64,000 nucleotides of DNA from assembly GCF_040115645.1 (NCBI RefSeq), contig NC_089572.1, positions 1,612,001-1,676,000 of the forward strand, given 5' to 3'. The stretch is from Euwallacea fornicatus (Eukaryota > Arthropoda > Insecta > Coleoptera > Curculionidae). The notes beneath the pieces were generated by a model. The model did not search any database and was not told where the DNA came from. It saw only the letters and a list, made by a program, of their open reading frames with translations. The position numbers were made by a program, and so were the translations under genes. This document shows, piece after piece, positions 1 to 8,975 of the stretch. How positions within the stretch are numbered: the first letter of the stretch is position 1; each line of letters begins with the position of its first letter.

Positions 1-149
1 ACATTTCAATATCGACATAAGTACCCAGAATATTGATATCTTCAGAACACTTTCGACGACATCCGATAGGTGTCGCCCCTGTAAGCTGAACCGCGTTTCC
101 CACGAGATTTACTGACATATCTGAGGAGGTTTGTGCTTGCACAACAAGT
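1..149 (-). CDS. Partial coding exon of an unrecognised gene running off the left edge
   Basis: On the minus strand a good acceptor (ATATGTGCAG) ends at 150, and one base plus 49 open codons follow to the window edge, reading LVVQAQTSSDMSVNLV and later GCRRKCSEDINILGTY. Composition looks protein-like rather than random AT-rich sequence. The acceptor leaves one base before the first codon, so its phase differs from the lola tails and it is probably part of another gene. I do not recognise the product and the open frame could be chance. Confidence 0.35.
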
Positions 150-195
150 CTGCACATATAATAATGTCTTACAACCTGTAAACTTCCTTTATTTC

Positions 196-367
196 TCAAC
201 AAATATACTTCATGCATGTCCCTAGATGCTCAGTAACTTGATGGATGTGCATATATTTCTTGTGGCAATAAGGACAATGAAAGTTTGGTCTTTCAGGCAG
301 TCGAACTGTAGATGGCGTCTCAGGTTTGATTGATAGCGCCAGACCTCACACTTAAACTTGGGTTCGA
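196..367 (-). pseudogene. Decayed lola-type zinc-finger terminal exon
   Basis: A normal acceptor (ATTACTTTTCAG) precedes two bases and then EPKFKCEVWRYQSNLRRH, the start of a Lola-type first finger. The second zinc-binding Cys is missing and the finger is about four residues short. The frame then shifts in the linker: a second finger, FHCPYCHKKYMHIHQVTEH, is readable only in another frame and ends at a stop at 196-198. A minus-strand AATAAA lies at 188-193. The remains of both fingers, the acceptor phase and the polyadenylation signal show what it was; the lesions indicate that it no longer encodes a working tail unless the assembly is wrong here. Confidence 0.6.
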
Positions 368-1538
368 CTGAAAAGTAATTTTCTATTATTTCCACAAATA
401 AGAAAACTGCGATGAGTCAAGGAAAGTAAAATACGCATCTGTACTCTTTGTTTACAATGATTAATTATAAAATTAAAAATATATGACCAGCAATTTGAGT
501 CTTCGACATTCAGCTGTAGAGGCTCTCTTCAGATTCATGAGTTAACATGTTCGGGTGTTACGCTCTAGGCATAACATTTTAAATCTTGTTACAAGTCCTC
601 AGTACGTATTACTCAAAGTCGTACCAAGAAATAGACGAACTTTAAACTCATAACAAAGTTTTTCCAGAACCGGACAACAGGATTTTTTACGATGTAGATT
701 TTCAATTTATTTTCATGCTGCTTCGATATCTCGGGAATTTGTTTTTTTTTACACGAATGTAATCTAAAATTCGTTTTTTGGGTTGATAATAAAAGGCAAA
801 ATTCTCCTCTACTTTTCATTGCTGCGTTTTACGATTATTCTTGAATTGGCGTATCGGACAGAATTCATTATAACTTTATTAATTTGATAATCCCTAGCAA
901 CAGGAAATAGCTTTCCTGCTGCATCTGAAACAATAAAAAACGTTTATCATTGGGGCAAGATGTAGGTCTGCTTAGAGCACGCCAAAGGCGCACGGGTTTT
1001 TTTTGAAATGCTGTTTTCAAACCAAAAAAAAAATAATTTGCAAATACTTGACTTTGATGGTAATTTTTTGCGGAAGAGGACTTTCACTAAACTAATTGCT
1101 CAGAAATATTGGGTATTCTACTAAGTTTTTTATTTACTTTTAATCTCTCGAATGAGCGTAAGGTCCTTCAGTTTATAATTCCCTTTGGCTCTCGTAAAAG
1201 AGCTTAATTTCAGAAGATCATCAGAAAAACATCTTGCAGTGCTTCGTCTAATAAACTTCGCATAATTGCTGCCTTCGAAAAAGAAAAATTCAGTGATACT
1301 CATAAGAACCGTAACGTCTCCTGGCATGATTTTCATTAAAGCTAATTCTGATTGAGGCCGCTCAACATCTCAACTCTCCAAGCACGTTGTCTCTGCCATA
1401 TACACATCTCACCTTATTAATTAAGATAAAAAAATGTAGTTCTTGCAAGTTTTAGAGATTTTTTTGTAAAATGAACAAAGACAAGAGTAATAGATTTATT
1501 TGCAAAATTCAACAATAAAAAAAAATCTTGTGGTTTTA
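368..1538. other. Intergenic or intronic stretch, no gene seen
   Basis: AT-rich sequence with homopolymer runs. Short open frames on the minus strand near 613-819 and 1130-1336 have no motif, no convincing acceptor and AT-driven composition, so they are not called. Confidence 0.5.
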
Positions 1539-1723
1539 CTAGAGCCCTATATTGACGTTATGAATATTGGAACAATGCGTTCTCAAGGAAGTTTTCCTGG
1601 TAAACTTTTTGCAACACAACGGGCAGGATACCTTTTCCTTACCGCAATCTTTGCTAAGATGGGACCTCATGGCACTTAATGTCCTGTAAGTCTTCGAGCA
1701 ATTATCGCAGTGGTAAGTGGATC
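1539..1723 (-). CDS. Lola-type zinc-finger terminal exon on the opposite strand (tail M2)
   Basis: The acceptor TTTTCTTTTAG ends at 1724, leaving GA and then 60 codons and a stop: the same two-base phase as the + strand lola tails. Finger 1 (YHCDNCSKTYRTLSAMRSH, fourth ligand Cys after x4) is C2HC; finger 2 (SCPLCCKKFTRKTSLRTH, then CSNIH) is C2H2. The linker DCGKEK matches the family's ECGKxP linker. The exon has no start codon of its own in the spliced frame. It should supply a DNA-binding tail to a protein whose N-terminus lies elsewhere; lola at 27.6 kb on the other strand is the only BTB source visible. A cis partner outside the window cannot be excluded. Confidence 0.78.
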
Positions 1724-2531
1724 CTAAAAGAAAATAAGTGTAGAATTTTAAGAAATAAAGCGAGTTCCCAAAATGTGAAGTCAAATAGAGCATTTTGCAT
1801 AAATATTTAGTTGCAGCCATGTACGCAAGATTGACACTACTAATTTCGTTACGGGGTGTGAGATGATACGTTACATACCTCTCCTTCCGACCCTCATTTC
1901 CCGCCTTTATTTCCTGAGCTACTTTAATTGATTTCTAGCTTTGGCCTCGACAAACTATTATTATTCGCAAGGTTTATGATTTTTCCTATTTTCTTTGTTC
2001 TTCAAAATAAGCTATAAGAACACTCAAAAATGCCCTTCACCATTTTGGGAAGAAACTCACGTTCGACTAAATTCATGGTGTTTATCTTTGGTGAGGTCGA
2101 CTAGTAATTTTATGTGAAATATGAAAAAGGCTTGAAAAGCTGCCCACTTATTGCCATTTTTCAAGCTTTTATTGCTATAATCTCGGGGAGTTGTGCCACA
2201 ATTGATAGGATTGGATCACTTTGTATATGGCATAAAATAATTACCCTCACTTCTCTCCTTAACTAATATACTTTATTGTTACACAATTGTATCGTGAATT
2301 TTATTTTCTCTACACCTAATATTATCCTCACAAGTGAACTGACTTTCTTCATACCAGTATTGGCTCCATAAACAAATAAAGCTTAATTCTATACATTAAA
2401 AATGTACAAACTGCTATTTCCCGATGAGGCACTACTGATGTGGCATGTCCACATCACCTACAATAACATTGAACATTTCGAATTAAAATATCGCACTACG
2501 TGATTGTGCAAAAAAACTCTTGAACGATTTC
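1724..2531. other. Non-coding stretch between exon M2 and DUF4806 module A
   Basis: No conserved coding segment, RNA gene or repeat recognised on either strand. It would be downstream of module A and upstream of M2 in minus-strand order, so it should hold the 3' UTR of module A. Confidence 0.45.
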
Positions 2532-3388
2532 TCAACGAGTTTTAGTTGCCTCGTTCTCAGAAACATTATATTCATTACCTTCTTCGGTGTTCTCGAAAAA
2601 TAATTCTTCTTCGTTATTCACCGTTGAATCCTCAACTGCGCAACTCTCGCCCTCAATTCGTTCGTACAATCCCCTGAAAATGTCTCATTTATTCCATCTA
2701 TTGTGAAAAACGCAAATTCTCATTACTTACTGGCGTTTCCGTTCATTTCTTTTACGGGCATGTTTCAATAGTCCGTCTTTAAAAACGTTCTTCGTTTTCT
2801 GTATGGTGAAGCGATTGTCCGCCTTAGTCACTACTTCGAAAAAGACATTCAAAATGTGTATATAGTTCTGAAAAGGCTTTTTTTCCAACAATTTTCCTCG
2901 CGACACCCCTGTCCATGAAAACTGCATCAAGAGGCTTGATCTAAATAACGCGTCTGCAAGTTTATAGGCCACTTTGTGGCCATCTTCGTCCCCTCTTGTG
3001 CCGCTTATCTGGGAAAAATAGTAGATCTGTAAGCGAGCAAAAGGAAACTAAGCAGATCATACCTTTACCGCCATAGTTACCATTTGTTGTCTGAACTCCG
3101 GATCGAGCCTCAGAGTTTCCTCTAACCGCTCAATCTCGTCCTGTTCCGAAAGTGGGAATTTAAACTTATCTAGAAGGTTCCCCTTAGATGGGAACATTTC
3201 AGCTGTGTTCGATTTAGTAGCAGGGGTGTTCTGAGGTTGACCTCTATGAGACTGGCTCATTAAGCTCGCATGATCCATTATGAAATATTTCTTTACATCT
3301 CTTTTTATTAGTGCGATATCGGCTTTTATAGTCGAAATATCTAAACGAATTTTCATGAGTTCGTTCTTCAGCTCAGCGGAAATGGGAC
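2532..3388 (-). CDS. DUF4806 module A, three terminal exons without a start (3388-3063, 3008-2731, 2673-2532)
   Basis: Exon A1 begins after ATTCCAG, leaves GT and reads GPISAELKNELMKIR onward to FPLSEQDEIERLEETL; its donor AAAG|GTATGA is phase 0. A2 follows CCCAG at 3008 and carries KVAYKLADALFRSSLLMQFS and WTGVSRGKLLEKKPF; its donor is CCA|GTAAGT, phase 2. A3 (from 2673) is acidic, contains NNEEELFFENTEEGNEY and ends with TGA at 2532-2534. All phases close, giving about 247 residues. The FPL...E..L leader, a central NW/FSWTG-like core and the length match DUF4806, an insect domain of unknown function. The two-base acceptor and the lack of an initiator match the lola tail design, so I infer an alternative tail; a separate gene with its first exon elsewhere is possible. 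Confidence 0.7.
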
Positions 3389-4291
3389 CTGGAATATCAA
3401 TGGTGAGCTTTAGTTACATAATCTTCAAAGTTTTTTTCTAAACGGTCAAGCTCGGAAAGGCACAATGAAAATTATACATGTAACTCCTGGTTGAAGTTTA
3501 ATATCTCAGAAGTAATAAAAAAGATATTTGAATGTTTAAGAGCTTTTAAAGCTTCATACATTGTACAAAAATAGTGCTAAAGGGTAGAGAAAAAAATTTT
3601 TTTTTGACAAAATTTCTTCGATGCACAACTCAAAGGTTTGAAAGAACCTGTTTGGCTGTGAAGGTTTCTACCTCAACAAAGGCGATTAGGTGATGGACGA
3701 AGTGATCTTCCCCGCTCCTCGTCTATGGCCGAAGGAGCAACTTGATCCTCCCCGATATTTATACTTGGTGCATCTGCATACAGTGCGTGTGGTGGAAGGA
3801 ACACCCGATACATCGCGTAAACATATTGCAAATTTCGGCTCTTTAATATTTGCTAAACAATGGAAAAATCAAACGTTTTGCTTCGGTGTGGCGCCTCGAG
3901 CGTGCGGTATCCCATACAACCCGTCAAAATGTGACAAAAATACTTTGGGGGGTTGTTCGCGGAGAATTCGCAATAATTAAACTTTTATATGCCCCTTCAG
4001 TTTGCCGTCAATTTCATCAGAGATTATTCTGCTATGCCTTCTGTAGGGTACCTTACATTTGTAAGCGAACGCGATCAAGAGATTTTTACCTCCTTAGGGC
4101 CAATCTGATGATACGGACATGACCATGTATCTGAAGAAGGGTAAGTCGAAATTCAACAGCGGACGTTTGGATTTTTAGTAATCCTGAATTTCGTGATATA
4201 ACTACAGAGAATGCTAAATGTTCGCTTATAACGCTGTTCAAGTGAAACTAATATATTCAGATTGCTAATCTTGATATATTTGTTATCTTTA
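3389..4291. other. No gene called; unassigned 96-codon open frame at 3690-3980 (+)
   Basis: The + strand frame at 3690-3980 starts MMDEVIFPAPRLWPKEQLD and has a less AT-biased codon mix than its surroundings. I recognise no domain, no promoter and no splice partner. It may be a decayed mobile-element or gene fragment. The rest of the stretch is AT-rich without recognisable content. Confidence 0.3.
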
Positions 4292-4467
4292 TTAAACATA
4301 ACAATGTTGAGTCTTCAGGTGGCTTTTCGAGTTCTCTTTACGTTTGCTCTTCTGAGGACAATAGGGACAGACAAAAGTGGAATTTTTTCCGCACTCTAAT
4401 CTCAAATGCTTCGAGCGAGCTCGGGCACTTTGGCAAACTTTGGCGCATTGAAGACACTCGAATTCGT
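4292..4467 (-). CDS. Lola-type zinc-finger terminal exon, opposite strand, with altered finger cores (tail M3)
   Basis: Acceptor TTTCTCGTAG at 4468, then AC and 57 codons to a stop at 4292-4294; a minus-strand AATAAA at 4288-4293 overlaps the stop. All eight zinc ligands are present: finger 1 starts FECLQCAKVCQSARARSKH with ECG after it, finger 2 FVCPYCPQKSKRKENSKSH with KTQH. The conserved aromatic before the finger-1 helix is Cys and the conserved core Leu is Arg; the core Leu of finger 2 is Ser. Next to M4 and M5 it looks like a duplicate losing constraint. The phase matches the lola donors. It could be expressed, but folding of both fingers is doubtful. Confidence 0.65.
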
Positions 4468-4583
4468 CTACGAGAAAATGAGCAACTGTAAATACGCATA
4501 TGAAACCCCGAATTAATCAATTACTAAAAATCATACAAATAAAACACAACTACATCCTGTACATTTTCTTATATTTAACATCC

Positions 4584-5280
4584 TATAGAGCGTGTCAATT
4601 TGAAAATAAACCATCCTCGATACTTCGGTCCTTACAGAAAATTTGTAAATATGTAAAAACACGTCGATTTCATATTAGACATCCTGTATTCTATTTTTTA
4701 TTAAATTGCATGCACCCTCTGACGAGGGTGGAATCGACAGCTAAAATCTTAAATAGGAAGAAAGGTTTAGTTACACCTCATTTAAAAGGCGTTTTAATTA
4801 CCTTTCTCAAAGTAACTGTTTTTTTTCTTTAAGAGGTCTTCGTGTAATCATGTCCAAATCATAAACAAGCTTAAGTACGACTGAATTGTAAAAAAAACGT
4901 TTTTTACTGTTTAGAAAATAATGGATGGCATTTTGAACACTTAAAACATTAATAAACAATTTTTATACAATGCAGTTGATGCCTAAGCCTGTTTACGATT
5001 TGGACGCGATTGCACTAAAACCTCTCAAAGAAAAAAAAACAGTTAATTTGGGAAAAGTAATTGAAAAACCATTCAAATGAGGTACAACTCAATCCCCCTT
5101 CCCATTCAAGATTTTAGTTGTTGTGTCCTTTCCCGCTAATGGGTGTGTACCATTTTAGAGAAAATCGCCTCTAATAATGTCCCCCTTGAAAATAAAATTG
5201 ACTTTTTTCGTATATTTACGTATTTTCTATGAGAACCGAAATATCGAGGGCGTTCCGTTTTCAAATTGACACGCTGTATA
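4584..5280. mobile_element. Foldback (long inverted repeat) element F1
   Basis: The left end TATAGAGCGTGTCAATTTGA is matched at the right end by the reverse complement TATACAGCGTGTCAATTTGA, and the similarity runs imperfectly through the arms for about 300 bases each (for example CTCATTT, AACTGTTTTTTTTC and the TCCAAATC blocks). No transposase frame is present. This is a non-autonomous foldback or MITE-type DNA element inserted between tails M3 and M4. The arms are diverged, so it is not recent. Confidence 0.75.
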
Positions 5281-5389
5281 CAACACAACCATCGGCTAAA
5301 CTGAAATAGGTAAAAATTTTCATGCTCAACCACTGCAGTCCATTTCAGGAGCAGCTTATTATTATTTTTTCATTCATTTGTTATATTTG

Positions 5390-5568
5390 CTAAGGGATGG
5401 AATGACGTGCCTTCAGGTGTCTTTTCAGATTCTCCTTGAGTTTGCTCTTGTGCGGGCAATGCGGACACTGAAACGTAGGATTTTTGCCGCACTCGTACCT
5501 CAAATGCCTGGAAAGGGTGCTCGAACTTTGATAAGTCCTGGAACATTGGGAACATCGATACTGGAACA
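5390..5568 (-). CDS. Lola-type zinc-finger terminal exon on the opposite strand (tail M4)
   Basis: Acceptor CGTTTTCTAG at 5569, then TG and 58 codons, stop at 5390-5392. Finger 1 is YRCSQCSRTYQSSSTLSRH with a Cys fourth ligand in RYECGKNP; finger 2 is FQCPHCPHKSKLKENLKRH followed by LKARH. This is a textbook Lola C2HC plus C2H2 pair with intact core residues. It is the closest relative in the window of M3 and M5 (shared CGKN and KLKENLKRHLK), pointing to local duplication on the minus strand. There is no start codon in the spliced frame, and the phase equals that of the lola common donors. Expected to be a nuclear DNA-binding tail. Confidence 0.85.
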
Positions 5569-6759
5569 CTAGAAAACGATCTTTTGTTAATTCGAGCGGC
5601 ATAAATTAAGAGGAGAATTTTAACAAATAGATATATTTTTCCACATTTGAATTCATCTTATTGAAATATAGCACATTCCCTTGTGGATGAATACCTGAAG
5701 AGGTCATTTGAAGCCGAAATTTAGAGGAACGAAATGGTATATCGAAACTTGGTAGAAGTGATGTACAATGGTAAACTAAATTTCTCTATAACCAGAAAAA
5801 AAGAACAAAATTCGGAATAATGCAAATTCGTGCCATTAAATAGAGCAAGATCGGGCTTCATTCAAGATACCATGTAAATATCAGTTTAGCTGCACTTTTA
5901 TTAGAATTTTTAACGACCCAAAATTTTGGGTGAAGTCCCCGAAACAACTCATATCAATGGAACTACTCATGGCATACTTGCACGGACGGTACGACGGTTG
6001 CAGCTGTTGAATCGTCCTTGCAAAGACACGACGAAGGAATCAAATGTAAAAAAGAAATGTTTAGGTCATTCAAAAACAAAATCAAATGCTAGAAATATTA
6101 TTTTAATAAAAACATTACTACAACAACACAATGTAATAATAAATACAGCATCCATTAATAACACGAGTTCCATTTTCATAGAATGATTTATAAAACATAT
6201 TACGCCCATAGGCGTAGTCAAGGGGAAAGAAGTGTCTTACATCTACAACAGAACGGAACAAAACAATGCCTCGCTCATGTAGACCAGGGAGTTTACCAGC
6301 AACGTTATTTCTAGATGGAGGATTTTTAGCAGCAACCTCAGTTTTACGGGGAGCCTTATTGTTACAGGAGAAATATGATGAAACTTTCCTAATCCTCCAA
6401 GATTAACACAATCGTCAATGACTTAAATTATTCTAGTAGTAACGTACGTCCAGAAACCAAGGAGGTCCAAGTAATATAGTGGACTTGAGAGGATGGAAAA
6501 TAGATACCTAAGTCTGCTTTGTGTTGCAAGTAGTTTACTTAGTACTCATTAAGTATAACTTTCCTTCTTTCTTTGAAATAAAGTTGCGATATGTACAAGA
6601 ACACCTGGCCTGAATCTAGAGGTTCCATACAGGAACCCCCTGAAATGTCCAACACACGGTCTGAAGAAATGGCTTTTTTAGTGTTTTTCTTAAAATATTG
6701 CTGGCTATGCCTATAATTATAGTTATATACTAAACTAAAAATATGGTAAACATGTTTTT
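5569..6759. other. No gene seen between tail M4 and DUF4806 module B
   Basis: An 86-codon + strand frame at 5926-6186 is rich in Asn, Thr and Ile codons without any motif and is probably chance. No repeat or RNA gene recognised. Confidence 0.4.
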
Positions 6760-7386
6760 TCATGTAGCCTGCTGTTTCCGTTTTTGCCTTCCCCCCTCTC
6801 TGTCGTATGAATTTCTTAGCCAGGCTTTGATAACTGATTCAACTTCTTTTTCGGTAGCTGCGGAACCCAACGGATGTTTCCGAACAGCGGCTAAAATATA
6901 TTGATAATTTTTATAAGAATGTCGTTCCTATATGGTTTTTTTCAAATAATAAACAGTCTACTTACTCAATATGAGTTTATTTATTTCCGTATATGATTGG
7001 AAAGATATTTTTCCTTGCCGGCCGGTCCAGTTTAATATTAAGCTCAGTTCATGTTTTAATAGTCTGGACATCAACCTCCTGGTCGTATCAAAAATGTCTT
7101 TGCCACCCACAGTCGATAGAAACGAGACCTATAGGAAATGAGAAATACAGTTGGGTTACACAGCGTCGTTACACTAATAAACTCACCATTTGTTTAAAAA
7201 ACATCTCATCTTTAAGTTGCCTCTCGAACTTCTCTAACTCTTCACGTGTCGAAAACTGATTTGAGATTACCTCGGTTTGATCCTCCAATTCATTACTTGG
7301 TATATTAGTAGAGTTGACAATAACCGTTAGATAATTAATTTTATGATCAAGTTTCTCTAACTTTTCAAGTAGGAGCCTTCCAATTC
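6760..7386 (-). CDS. DUF4806 module B, three terminal exons without a start (7386-7187, 7128-6966, 6890-6760)
   Basis: B1 follows GCTATTGTAG, leaves GA and reads GIGRLLLEKLEKLDHKIN, a probable short coiled coil, and then REELEKFERQLKDEMFFKQM. B2 (phase 0 start at 7128) gives VGGKDIFDTTRRLMSRLL and LNWTGRQGKISFQSY. B3 (from 6890) gives EKEVESVIKAWLRNSYD and a basic end, RQKRKQQAT, with the stop at 6760-6762. Joined, this is a near-canonical DUF4806 domain: E..E..L.D, GGK....TRR, NWTGR.GK.SF and a terminal I..WL. Introns are 58 and 75 nt. The two-base first phase and missing initiator mirror module A and the zinc-finger tails. The role of DUF4806 is unknown; attachment to lola is inferred. Confidence 0.75.
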
Positions 7387-8500
7387 CTACAATAGCAAGG
7401 GGCAATTACATCAATGATACCCGAGGCTCTAAACTTGCTTGGTCGTAAAAAAAAGTATGACAAATCTGATCAATAAGCAAATTTCAAAATAAAAATACAA
7501 ATGCCAGATACATATGAATAATACAGATATGATGAAAATATGAAGCATCAAATAAAAATATAATAATATACAACTATAACATCGCAAAAACAATCGATCA
7601 CACTTTTTTCACTATACAGCAAAATATCTCCTAGAGATGAGAATATCACTTGCAAATAATGGTACCAAGAAACAGTGATAATTAGTGGTATATACAGAAT
7701 GTTTTATTTAAATTCATTAGAAGTATCACGTCAATTTCACTGAACTTGCTGAAGGTGACCCCGCGTAATTGGTTACACCTATGATGATAATTGATATTAA
7801 ATATGTAGATACTGTGGAATGTTGAATTTTGTCGTTAAAAATCCAAAGTAAAGTCAATTAATGATTTAATCTAATAGCCAAACCAATAGGTGGCTAAGTA
7901 ATTTTAAGACTTAAACGGGTAGAAGTCGACTTTGTTAAACATTTTTACAGTCGATACCATTGCTTTATAAGTTCATTATCAATAAAGTAATCATATGTAA
8001 TATCTGTTATTTATTAAACTCTTTTCTGTATCTTTTGGCGGATCAAAAATTCTTTCTTTTATTTTTGGGAATATCAACTAGTGGAATAGAGCATTAGAAT
8101 TTATTAATTATTCTCAGTTAAAATTCATTGAGAATAATATTTGCCCTTCTTTAAAGGCCCGATTTTACAGTTTTTTATAAAGTTTCGGTGACAAAAAGTC
8201 CAAATTATGATAATAAGTCTTAAAATGGTGGCAGATTTGTCACTGAAACTTTAACAAGTGTTTTCCTCTAAGTTCTTAGCAGAGGCTGAATGCTATTTGC
8301 AGTTAGTTTTAATCGAGAAAAGTGTGCCATCCCACCGCCTCAACAAAGGGGACGTTATTCGGAACGGAACGCAAATATAACTTTCTTTTTCAGATGTGAC
8401 GCGTAATTTTTTCATTTTTACCTAGGACACCCTGTAAAAAAGATCGAAATAAAACGAGGTACTGAATAATTATAGAAATTTAATGTATTTTTACAAAAAT
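7387..8500. other. No gene seen; possible lone transposon end near 8430
   Basis: AT-rich. The string AGGACACCCTGTAAAA near 8427-8441 resembles the ACAGGGTGTCC ends of short DNA elements elsewhere in the window, but I find no partner end. Nothing coding is supported. Confidence 0.4.
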
Positions 8501-8676
8501 TTAAACGCTGGAATGGAGATTTTTCAGATGTCTTTTCAAATTGGCTTTTAGTTTAAACTGGCGTCGACATTGTCCACATTGAAAGGAGGGATTTTTGCCG
8601 CATTCGAATCTTTGATGTCTCGAGAGGCCGCTACTGCTTTTATATACATTGCCGCATTCAGTGCACATGTAACAAA
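8501..8676 (-). CDS. Lola-type zinc-finger terminal exon on the opposite strand (tail M5)
   Basis: Acceptor TCAATTTGCAG at 8677, then TT and 57 codons with TAA at 8501-8503. Finger 1 is YMCTECGNVYKSSSGLSRH with RFECGKNP; finger 2 is FQCGQCRRQFKLKANLKRH with LKNLH. All ligands and core residues are intact. The exon lies on the same strand and about 300 bases beyond the end of the 8976-12623 zinc-finger gene. That gene has phase-1 donors at 12434 and 9254 which could in principle splice to M5 in cis. The finger type is nevertheless clearly Lola's, not that gene's. Confidence 0.85.
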
Positions 8677-8975
8677 CTGCAAATTGAGTTGTTTCAGTTA
8701 AATGAGGGAAATATGGCAGTCCTGAAAGATTGAGAACAAAATTAAGCCTCTTTTTATGAAAGAAGCACTCCGTATTTGCAAAAAAAATATTATGCACATA
8801 TATCCCCTTACCTATAGGTGTTAACCTCCCAACACCCCCAATTTAAAGCTATGTGAAAAAAACGAAACATATAAAACATTAATAGCTCAGGTAGTAATAA
8901 AATTATTTCTATTTTTTATTAACAATTTATATATTTATTTCTTTATTTCATATGTAATAAAACTCAGTCTGAAAG

